Assembly (NCBI GenBank): GCA_012861695.1
Contig: JAAOOA010000033.1
Span: 11,028,325-11,092,324 of the forward strand
Source of the DNA: Trematomus loennbergii
Lineage: Eukaryota; Chordata; Actinopteri; Perciformes; Nototheniidae
Reading direction: 5' to 3'
DNA: 64,000 nucleotides
Made by a program: the position numbers and the translations under genes. The notes beneath the pieces are model-generated. The model saw only the letters and a program-made list of their open reading frames with translations, was not told the DNA's origin and made no database searches. The first letter of the stretch is position 1. Every line of letters begins with the position of its first letter. This document shows positions 1 to 10,029 of this stretch, in pieces.

Positions 1-157
1 AGGACTGATTTGGATTGAGTGGCCAATATGAATTTAAACAAAGGGGCAATCTCACTTAAACCAATGCGAAATCATGAAGTTTGTTAAAAAACCTGACAAA
101 ATAAATACATTTGACATTTAAATAAATCATTTTTTAAATGAGAGAAAGATGATTTAC

Positions 158-3100
158 CACGTGTTGTTCCACATCAGAGCAGACCACACTGCGGCCCCCC
201 ACCTGGACCTCCAGAGGTTTGATCAGGATCCTACGGGCCAGCGCCTCCATAGCTCTGGGGAAGGTGGCGGAGAACATGACCGTCTGACGGTCTGGACGCA
301 CGTTGTCTATAATACGCATCACCTGGTAGAGGAACCAGAATACACCTGAAGGTTAGAGAAAGCCGTCTACTCGTTCCTAAGCTCATTGTTTTCTATCCTA
401 TGTTTCACTGCTTTACTGGGAAGCACAAAATCCAAAGTAACAAATGACAGTCAATGTTGTTATAGTTTTATTATCCAAAATATGTCTCCTTTTTTCCCTT
501 CTTTAACTTTGTAATTTGTGCTTGTTTGAGAATGTGGGCAATTATACATCCAGGTGATACTAGGTATGGGACAATATGAAAATGTAATGTCACAATTGTT
601 CTGGCCAAAAATAAGGATTTACAATATGCTCCTGAAAATGATCCAAAATATGCATAAAACTGGCATTACATTATAACATACTGGAATTACTTTGAGTTTT
701 GCAAAGGGAAAAATAATTTAATTGCGTCAAAGATGGGCCACATATCTTGTTGAATGCACATCCTCTTAGTGAGAAAAAAAAAACCTAAATGAAAAGGTCA
801 TCATAAATCATAGGAGATAAATAAAATAAAATAGCAAAGATATGAAAGACTGTACTTTCTTACATTATAATCCTGTGCCTTTTAAAGGTCACCTACTATA
901 CAAAATCAACTTTTCATGTCTGTTATACATAAACATGTGTCCCCTCTGTGTAAAGAGATTCGGTAAGTTTCGCTCACTTTTTGTCCTGATCCATTTATAT
1001 AAAAACCTGTCTGGCTGATCCGATTCTGATTTATGATGTCACATTGTTTTTTTGGTTGTGTAACCATTAGCCAATAACCAACGAAGGTAACACCTGCCCA
1101 CTTTATCACCTGAAATTCCTCCTATAGCACCATTGTGTTTTATCTTAAAATAAGGCTGGGGTTTTATTTTCTCGAGCATTATAGCAATCTGAAAAGCTTT
1201 TCAAGTCACATTTGATGATATTCACGATTAACAAGAAACAAAATCCTGTCCGTGCTAACTTTCAGGCGCTGTGGTCAAGGCATAGAAAGATAAACCGTAT
1301 ATACGAAAAATACATCTTGGAAAGACCCACCTGTGGCTCAAAGCCCATATCAAACATCCTGTCTGCTTCATCCAACACCACATATGTAGATCTGCGCAGG
1401 TTGGTGACTCGACCTACACACCGAAGGAGATGAGCACAAGGAAAACAGTTAGCTTCAAGAAAAGCCAGTCCTCGTTGTCATACCCACTCTAGCTTTCATA
1501 CAGATTAAACATATCTACAAAACAGAGAAACGTTTTCGTTGTAAGACTACTTGGCAAAGAAAACAAGGCACATGATATAACAACTTGAGCGTATTCTTCT
1601 GTGGACTAGTTTCAAATGGCCAGGGTTGGATTTGATTTATATTTGTACATGTTTTTTTATAGTTTTTCTCTGGGCTTGCGTACCATCTCAGGGACATGAG
1701 GGACCTGTAAAAGTCAGAAAACAGCCTCAAGATACAAAACAAGAGATGGAGCCCCAAGCAATATCTGACCAATCGCCTTTTCACCTACAAGGGAAACATA
1801 TTACAGATTACCTCGCATGTGTGGAAACAACAAAAACCTTTTAATAATAAAGGCTCAGAAAATATTTAGAAATGCACGATTAAAAAGTTAAAGTTTTACA
1901 ATAACTGCTTTCTTAACACATTTCCAATATTTCTTTATATTTGTATGCAAAGGCCTACTGCTGCACAGGGCTCCACAGTGTTATTAATTAGCTAATAAGC
2001 TCCATGAGCTCAAATAAAAACATTACAAAACCTAATTTGTGAGATATAAGTCATCGCTCTCTGAAAGGGTGTACTTGCCTTTTACTTATTTTATATTATC
2101 ATAATAGCAGTGACTCAAAAGTCTTAACATTTAATTAATATTGTTTATTACAATTATTAGTAGTTACTTTGACAGGCATTTTTTATTCACAGTATAAGAA
2201 CCAAAAGAACAACTCTGTAGAACCCTGCTTGAGCATCAAGGCGACTCCTAATATAACACAAGTACTAGGGCTGTCAATTTAACAGTTTTGCTCTTTTTTA
2301 GGATAAATTATTAGGAATGATTGGATCAAAACCATTGCGAATGAATGCACATTTTTATGAATTAAGTTGATATACGGATGGTATTGTAAACCGCTGCCCT
2401 TCAGCAGGAGCAGTCTTTTTGTGGCTCTGATTTTTGGCCAAAAGATAATAATTAAAATAGTGAATTAACCAATGGAATACTCTGAAATCACGCAGCGCAA
2501 AATGTCAGTCAGTTGGATCGTAAATAGTAGGCACTGTCAAATTGTTTTAAATAACCTGTTATGGCCACACAATAGTTTACCCGCTGGTAAAAGTCTTCCC
2601 CTCAAGCAACTACGGATTTATGCGATTAATAGTTATACATTTGATTCACAAATTGACAGCCCTAATAAATACACATCCTGATAAACCAACGTACAATAAA
2701 CTTATCAAACATTTTGATGGTCTCTGGCTTGGAGTTGAGGAACCACGGAGACAGCGCCAGGTCCACCTACCTGTACTTGCCCTGATCTTCAGGAAACACA
2801 TCACTGTCTGGTAGATATGACTGATCCCAAGGGTGGTCAAATAATGTCAACAGTTTAGTAAGTGGTACTGACTTGGGCAATCATGTACTTTATCAATTGT
2901 TACATTTAATTTCATGCAAGGTAATTAACAAAAGGCTCACAAGGCTTTATAAATGCTTATTTGCAGTGACATCCTACAAGAATAAAGAAGGGAGGGTCGA
3001 GGGGGAATGAACTCACCGCTGTTGGCCCCCAACATGTCAATCATTCTTCCCGGTGTGCACACGATGATCTCCGCTCCTCTCTTCAGCTCAGCAATCTGGA

Positions 3101-6100
3101 AACAGACAACAAATTCAAGTATTAGTGTAACGTTCAAAATGAATACAACAGTTTACAAAAAAAGCTGTTTCATATTTGTCATACAGACAAACAATTACTG
3201 TTTTGATCAGATGAATCAGTCTGTTTTGTTTTTTACACAATTGAATAACTAACTAACAAAGTTATCCAGTCACTGGCGTTTAAGATAATCTAAAGATACT
3301 AATAGAAGGAAGTGAACAAAATAGTTTTAATGCTGATTTGCAGCACTAAAAAGAAAGCAGAAATGAAGGAATATGGAGGAGAACATGTTTGGGAATATGG
3401 GGGGAGCTAAGGAGTAACTGTTCTGCAGAGAGTTGAAAGGAAATAGAGAAATAAGTCTCATGCCCCTGATTTTTCCTTTAACCCATATACTATGCTCTCA
3501 TTGGCTCTCGGTTGTTACTGTCATCATTGCCCGTCGAAACAAATGTCAGAATACAGGATTTGGACTTGCAGACCAATCACGATATTTAACCTGCTCCAAA
3601 AACTGTTGGCCAGAAGAAAATCATGGCTAAAATCATGTAGTGTAAATGTAGGCATAAAGCCATTTCATTTCATCAAAGATTGCATTGCACCCTGACAATG
3701 ACATTGTGTATTATCGTGCAGCATTTAGCTTGACTTAACTGTTTTTGATAGATTGACTTGAGTTAACTGTAAGCTGATTAAAGCCTGTGGGGAAGTAACA
3801 TTAACAGGAAACATTAGCGTGGGTGTTTACCTGTTCACTGATGCCTGTGCCTCCATAAACACACACCACCCGGAGTCCCAGCTGTTTGGAGAACTTCTTA
3901 CACTCCTTGGCGATCTGAAGAGCCAACTCTCTGGTCGGAGTCATGATGACAGCTGAGGGGGAAATAAATAAACAAACAAACAGGATAAGAAGATGTTTTG
4001 GCAATAACCTAGCAATACAATACACTTCATGAGACAAGGGTTAACATTTCAATACATTGAAACTATGCATGCATGCAATACTATATGTTGCTTTCTTTAT
4101 GAAAGCATAACAGCCAGTTGCTTATTATTCCAAAGTGGAAATGGGTCCTCATTTAGTCGCCATTGCCCTATATTCAAAGCAAGTCTTTGAAAAGCACAGT
4201 CAGAACTCATTTTAATTTGTAAGAATGGTCAATATAAAAAAGGAATGGGCATGCTAGATTGATGCCTAAAGCAAGTATACAATGATCTAGTCCTTACCTA
4301 TTGGTCCCTCAGACTCCTCCAGGGGCCTCTGGTCCATGATGTGTCGGAACATGGGCAGCAGGAAGGCGATGGTTTTCCCGCTGCCGGTCTTAGCGATGCC
4401 AATGAGGTCACGGCCCGTCATGATGGCAGGGATGGCCTGGGCCTGGATGGGAGTGGGCTTATCGTAGCCCTGTCTGTGTACATTTGTGAGGAAATGCATG
4501 AATATGAAGTGTGAGTTTCTGGTCAGGCAAAAAAAGTCATGATTTTTGGCTGATCTGAGCTGTAAACTGTTCAAACATTTAAATAGGACAGACTTAATTA
4601 AATAGGATAGGTTATATTTGTATGGGAGCTGCTCTTTGCACATTAACCTAAATCACAGCTTGGACCATTTTCACACATGCTGACTGCCTAATTACATTTT
4701 CGTGAAACAGATTATTTTCTTTATTACTTAATTTGCCTAAAGAAGTTGCCTAGTCCTTCACATCATAGGTCCACAGTGTCAGACTCACTTCTTCATAGAA
4801 CCGAGGATCTTCATTGACACTCCACACTGCACCCAGGTCTTGATAGGTTTGGGACAGCCCTTCCCTTTAAATGTAATGCCTTCCAGTTCCAACCTGTACA
4901 AGTGCACGTCTGTATTGATTCAAAAACAAACCAGCCAAATAGGAAAGGTTAGACAGGTAGTGAAGGATGGCACAAAATGCGTGTGTGATGTTGCAGATTC
5001 TTTTCAAATGAAAGTAGCTGGCACTAGTTTCAAAAGCCACCAAATGTTGCCATGACATATTGAGGAATGAATTACAATATAATATATCTGAATATAGTTA
5101 TTTATTTCCCCTGATGGTCTGATAAAGTATTGAAGTGTCATACCCAGCCCACTTAATCAATTAAAATCTGCATGATAAACTGGGGGACCTATTCTTGTAA
5201 ATTGTGGCATTAGAAGCATCACGTGTAGAGTTCTTTAATAAAACTGCATCTGAACAACACAGATGTTACATGTGCAGTCTATTCATTCAAATCATGAGGG
5301 TACAGTGGTCGTGTTTATGTGATATTTTCCATATCAAAAATCTCAGTTGTGGGGTAAGAGGAACTTGTGTTTACAAACCTTCTGGAGTCATCCTGGCGAG
5401 CTCAGGAACCTCCACATAGAAGTTTTTGCGGTATGGCTCGTACTCAATCTTCCCGTGATCGACAGGCTCTAGAACCTTCCTCGTTTTGGTCTGGAAGCCC
5501 GTCAGAGCCGTCTGCAGATCCACCTCCTCCTCCTCTGACGAGTACTGTCAAACACAACGGTAACATTTTGGAAAGTTAGCATTGTGTTCCATCGGAGGAA
5601 ACGTTATGGAATTGTCAAACTTTTCACCTGATGAGTCTAAATCAGGAACTGTCAACATGTTTTTGTCTTTATGCAATGTAAAACCCAGTGAGTTATGTTG
5701 CTTTGGGGAAATAAGAGCTCTTTTAGCTGATAAAGGAAAAGCCCTTAGTAGGGCTGCTCAATTAATCGTATTTTAAAATCGCAATTACGATTTTGGCTTG
5801 CAACGATTACGAAAACAACGTAATCGAAATAAAACGATTATTTTCTTTAAATTATAATTTATTTTTTGTATTATTTTTTTTGTATTGGTTTTTCAGTTGA
5901 ATTATACTTAAAGGTAGGGTAGGTAAGTTTGAGAAACTGGCTCGAGATCGCTAGAATTAGAAAATACACAACCGGAGAAAATCTGCCACTTCCTTACAGA
6001 GCCCCTCCTCCAACACACACGAACGCACATGACCAATGAGGGCACGAGATAAGTTTGTGCACAGATGGAAGGCTGAAAGGCAGGTAGGCCATCCAGTTAT

Positions 6101-9100
6101 TTTAGCCGGGCCGGCTAAAATGATTGGTCGTGCTTTTTACAGTACTACGGCTTCCACAGATGACATTTTGTTATGGATTTTTTGTCAAAGCACTTAAAAT
6201 ATTCATTGCTACGGGATGTTCAGAGCATTCCATGGAATATAACAAAAAGTGTATCTCGAGCCGGTTTCTCAAACTGACCTACCCTACCTTTAAAGTTCAG
6301 GGTAATCAACTGTTTAAAACATACTGTTCAATTTTTTTTCAATAAATGGATGTTTTCAAAGTAAATGGATAATCGTTTTTAATAATCAATTATTGACCGA
6401 AATAAGATTATGATTTTTGCCATAATCGAGAAGCCCTAGCTCTTAGTATTGAAGAAATGCATTTAAAAGTGTTTCCAGCTTCCCAAACAGCCATGAACGA
6501 GTGTTACTAAAATAAACCAAAACAACTTACTTCCATAGCATCCTGGTCGTTCTCCATCAGCTCACCCTTCTTCTTGTGAGTGTTGGGTCCCTTCTTGGTT
6601 TTAACAACCGTCATCACTTTGGTTACTGACATTGTTCCTCCTTTCTGTTGAAAGAGGAAAGAAACATGCAGGTCATTTGGCAAATCAAAGTAAAGACAAA
6701 TGAACAAAGATGTCCAACACTGGTAGACAGATTGACAACGGGCAGGAGGTGGTCATCCATCTTGCTGCAGTTCCTTCAGGTTTCTAATCAAAGTCAATAC
6801 ATCATGTGAAGCATCGTTAACGATAAGCTGCAACTAGAAATTGTTCTTTAACATTTAAATACTTTCTAATTTGTTTCCAGGCTAAAGTGATGCATATTTT
6901 CCCCTTAAAACTCACCTTATCATTTCCTTTCATGGATCCCATGTTGAACTTCTTCACTTCCTGTTTCACCGCCTCCATGTAGGCGTCCAGAGTGTCCACG
7001 TCGTCCTCCTCCTCCTCCTGCTCCATAGGGGTCTCCTGCTCCGTCTCACCCTCCTCTTTCTTTTCCTCCTTTATCATCTCCTTCTCTTTATCCTCCCCCT
7101 TCTCTTCCCCTTCTTCCTCATCGTCCCCCTCCATTGGAGCCGACATATCCTCGTCATCATCTGAAATGAAATGGAAATGGCTAAATGGAAATGAAGTGCT
7201 GAAGCTCAAGTGTTACTGGTCAAGTCTGTAAGATTATAAATAAATATATTCTTTTGTAAACGTAAACGATTTCTTATATAACTCTTGTGCAGTCATTCTT
7301 AATGGTGTTTGCTCACCTTCGTCATCCTCCAAGCTCCACTTCTTGCCCTGCTTCATCTCCTCCAGTTCTTTCTTGATCTCCCCGATGTTTTCTATGGCCT
7401 TCTTCCTCTGCTCTTCCCTCCACTTCTCCACACGCTCCTTCCTCTTCCTCATCTCCTCCTCAAGCTTATTCTGGTCAAAGTCTTGCTGCATGGAGACACA
7501 AAGAAAGATCAGGAACATTGCCCCATCTACAAGATTTAAGATGTTAACGAAATGTATGACACTTACATCCTCAATCTTCTCATCCTCTTTCTCCTCTTTT
7601 ATCTTTTTCTTGTCAGATAAAGGATCAATGTTGTCTTTCTCCTTGCTCCTTGGCCTGTAGGGAAGATATCACAGCGTGTTTTTGGTTACCAGAGCTGTCA
7701 GTTATGTCTTGAGATGTTATATTTGATAAAGGAAGTCTTACTTTTCATCAGGCCTCCTGTTCTTGCTTTGGCTTCCAGATCGGGACCTCCGAGCCCGGGT
7801 CCTGCTGCCCGACCTCCTCCTGTCTCTGCTTCTGGACCTCCTCCTCTCTCTGCTCCTGGAGCGCCTGCACAGCAATGACAAACATATGATATAAAACACA
7901 CTATGTTCTCACTTGGTCCGTCATATTATCTGAAATAAATCACTGAAACCATGTCATTTCTTAATTTAGAGCTTATGCAAACAAATAAGACCATAAACTG
8001 TAATTGTGGTACAGATTTACAGATCGTAACCCAACACAGGTCTTTTTGGTTTTAACTGCATTGAGCCCAAGCAACTTAAATTAAACCTTGTGATGGAGAT
8101 CATGGCATCATTGAGGTACGACAAGCTCCCACTTTATGCTAATTACTTCTGGTAATGAAGGGCTCGTTGAATCTGTTGAATATGGTCCATTATAAAGTGG
8201 TCATTGCAAGCAGTGACCCATGCTTGCAATGACCACATTATAATATATTTACTAACCCGATCTCCAATATGTATATGTTCATTCAAAGTGTCAACATTTA
8301 CCTTGTTATGATATCTAATTTGAACAATTACGTATATAATTTTTAATTGTGTTATCCTCGTGTGATTCTGTACTGTCCCGTTTCTCACTCTGTTGCTGCT
8401 TTAAACTTATCTTATCTTATCATGTTGTCCGTCGCAACTTGATGTCCTTTTTAAATATGACCATGTAAAAAAAATGCATTTAAATTCTGCACAAACCCTG
8501 CAGCATGGATTAGGTTTGAAGGAGACGTGCATTTCATGTTTTCTGAAACAATATTCCCCCAATGCAATGAGCCCTTAACGTATGTGTAGACGTACCTGGC
8601 AATAAACTCAATATATGATTCAGATTTTCAACACTGGCATTTTCATCAAACCCACACGTAGGACACACACACACACACACACACCTGGGTCGTTTTCTGT
8701 CTCTGGACCGGGACCTCCGGCGGTCTCGGCTGCGGGACCTCTCCCTCCTGTTCCGGTCCCGGTCGTCCTTCTTGGAGCGTTTGTCCGGGGAGCGACTCTT
8801 TGACCGGCTGCCTGACCGGCCCCGAGACGTAGAGCGCTTCCTGTAGTGTCTGAGGAGCAGACAAACATAAACTCACTTTAACTGGCAACCACTTGTTCAT
8901 TTCTCCTCTTTACTTTGGTGTCACATTTGACCCGTCTGTTTTAACTGCCTTTACATTGACACAAAAAAACATTAATCATCACCAAATGTTATTGAACCCC
9001 TTTTAAGCTGTAAACAATGTCTCAGACTACTGTTCACATGAATAACTGGGAATTCCTACTTATTACAAAAAGAATAGCAAATATTAAACAAATTACAAGG

Positions 9101-10029
9101 AATTGGTTAAGAGAACAACTTAATTAACTCACAATGGAAGAATCTAGTAATTAAATGTATGGAATGGAAACAATAAACATGAGAATTAGAAACCAAGTTC
9201 ATATCTTTGATGAAAGATGGGGAAAATGGCTAAGTTATAGAACACAAAACATTTATAATGACCAGGTGGTAAGAAGTACAAGTACGTATGAGTATTAATG
9301 TTGTATCCATTATGTGTAAGCTATGCCTTATAAGTTATTATAAATATGTGTGTTTGTTTTTGTTTGTTTTATTTTCCTGATCTGTAGATTGTTATGTGGT
9401 TACTTTATGTATCTTTGTGTCTATTTCACAACGAATGCCTTGTAATCAAATAATGTATTAAAATGCAAATACATTTAAAAAAGTCATACTGAAAGAAAGA
9501 ATAATATATAAAGAATAGACACTTAAAAAATGTATTCCAAATATAACATGTCGATTTGAGAGTGTACTATCTGATGAACCTAATCTAGGATTACCCATTC
9601 ATTTCCTATGGGGGTCACTTTTGACCTGGAACATCATATGCGTTACAAAGTTGTCTAAACTACTCAAAATACAATGAAAGTTATTTTATATGTTCAAATT
9701 CAGTAATGTTATATGTTCAAATGCCTACTGGGGAGGATATCATAGGGCCTTGAGTCAATGCAATGTAAAACACAATATATCATTGATGAAAGTAGTACAT
9801 CGATCAGCTTTGAGCCGAACATCACAGAAGGGTTAAGAAAACACATATGAATTAATATCCCACCAGTATATGAGAGGAACTGTCGGTTGGGCTGAATTAA
9901 CATTATGTGTTTTAGCTAGCATGCTAATCAACAATACAACGTTTTTAACGGCCACAGGAGTTAGTCACCATGGAGATTCTAACACCAAATGAACCTGATA
10001 TTTCTCACATACCTCGACTCACGTCCCAT
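158..10029 (-). CDS. ddx46: DDX46 (Prp5-type DEAD-box RNA helicase), 5' part, 14 coding exons, truncated at window start
   Basis: Nuclear ATP-dependent RNA helicase that remodels U2 snRNP for branch-site recognition (family knowledge). Exons, 5' to 3' on minus: 10013-10029, 8685-8849, 7742-7864, 7567-7654, 7317-7485, 6916-7160, 6531-6644, 5379-5544, 4789-4909, 4298-4473, 3831-3952, 3017-3095, 1331-1413, 158-322. All introns are GT-AG and phases agree, giving 611 codons. The start MGRESRHYRKR matches human DDX46. An Arg-Ser-rich N-terminus is followed by an acidic Glu/Asp stretch (exon 6916-7160, longer than I recall for human), then the first RecA-like domain: Q motif PTPIQ, motif I AKTGSGKT (about residues 430-437), Ia PTRELA, TPGR, DEAD (543-546) and SAT (574-576). 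The second helicase domain and C-terminus must lie beyond position 1. The 3952 and 4473 junctions split codons but restore the frame. Identity is secure from motifs and synteny. Confidence 0.96.
323..1330. other. DDX46 intron with a teleost repeat remnant
   Basis: This intron lies between the exon ending at DEAD/GFEPQ and the exon beginning VMRI. Apart from the repeat at about 885-1150, I see only AT-rich sequence with no coding or RNA signal. Confidence 0.7.
885..1150. repeat. Likely TTAA-target DNA element remnant (TTAAAGGTCACC end)
   Basis: The stretch starts with TTTTAAAGGTCACCTACTAT. The following text (tail of 'cttttcatgtctgttataca', then 'gtgtcccc' and 'gtaaagaga') is of a type I recall as a very common interspersed teleost repeat. 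The AGGT end next to TTAA resembles the other TTAA-target families in this window. I could not find a matching right end, so its extent is uncertain and it is probably truncated. Confidence 0.4.
2266..2664. mobile_element. hAT-type nonautonomous element (MITE) in a DDX46 intron
   Basis: The ends are inverted: TAGGGCTGTCAATTT on the left, and AAATTGACAGCCCTA on the right, its reverse complement. The 8-bp flanks acaagtac (2258-2265) and ataaatac (2665-2672) agree at 6 of 8 bases, as expected of an aged 8-bp hAT target duplication. The roughly 400-bp length has no coding content, so it must have been mobilised in trans. Confidence 0.7.
5749..6438. mobile_element. hAT-type MITE, interrupted by a second element
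   Basis: Ends are TAGGGCTGCTCAATTAATCG and, reversed, TAGGGCTTCTCGATTATGGC. Flanking 8-bp duplications are gcccttag (5741-5748) and gctcttag (6439-6446), 7 of 8 identical. A second copy of the family is at 34060-34540. This copy carries an unrelated TTAA-flanked element at 5912-6289, which breaks the family sequence where the other copy is continuous. It sits in the DDX46 intron 5545-6530. Confidence 0.82.
5912..6289. mobile_element. TTAA-target MITE (AGGTAGGGTAGGT ends), nested in the hAT MITE
   Basis: Near-perfect inverted ends of about 40 bp begin AGGTAGGGTAGGTMAGTTTG and include GGCTCGAGAT. TTAA lies on both sides (5908-5911 and 6290-6293). A second copy is at 15949-16286, which lacks about 40 bp present here. 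TTAA target sites are typical of the piggyBac and Kolobok/T2 superfamilies. The TTAAAGG border recalls T2/Kolobok elements, but without a transposase I cannot decide. Confidence 0.82.
8189..8244. other. Strong short hairpin in DDX46 intron (24-bp arms, 8-nt loop)
   Basis: The left arm (8189-8212) ends GTCATTGCAAGCA and the right arm (8221-8244) begins TGCTTGCAATGAC. The arms pair over 24 positions with one mismatch, separated by gtgaccca. The intron is 7865-8684. It could be a snap-back transposon relic, a small-RNA precursor, or chance; nothing visible identifies a known RNA family. Confidence 0.6.
8663..8684. repeat. (AC)n microsatellite that supplies a DDX46 splice donor
   Basis: Eleven AC units directly abut the end of coding exon 8685-8849. 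Read on the gene's minus strand, the intron starts gtgtgtgtgt, so the donor GT is the first unit of the repeat. Confidence 0.9.
8905..9832. mobile_element. Degraded piggyBac-like TTAA-target element interrupted by a LINE fragment
   Basis: Segments at 8905-9050 and 9590-9832 match, in order, the two halves of the better preserved element at 52866-53625 (shared stretches include ACATTAATCATCACCAAAT variants and GATGAAAGTAGTA). The right end reads AGAAGGGTTAA, a decayed form of CAGGAGGGTTAA, with TTAA at 9833-9836. The left TIR is missing. The middle (about 9055-9490) is a LINE tail. Confidence 0.6.
9055..9490 (+). mobile_element. L1-like LINE 3' fragment
   Basis: This segment shares long near-identity with 15915-16640, for example TTTATAATGACCAGGTGGTA. 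One frame reads [19 protein letters not shown], which resembles the last residues of a fish L1-type ORF2. An AT-rich tail follows. Only the 3' end is present, as is usual for 5'-truncated LINEs. The copy retains an uninterrupted AACTTAATTAA site where the other copy holds a MITE. Confidence 0.6.

Noticed and set aside
4894..5378. A missing small DDX46 exon
   Set aside because: Choosing the acceptor before ACGTGCACTTG (exon end 4909) supplies the residues DVHLYR, so no extra exon is needed.
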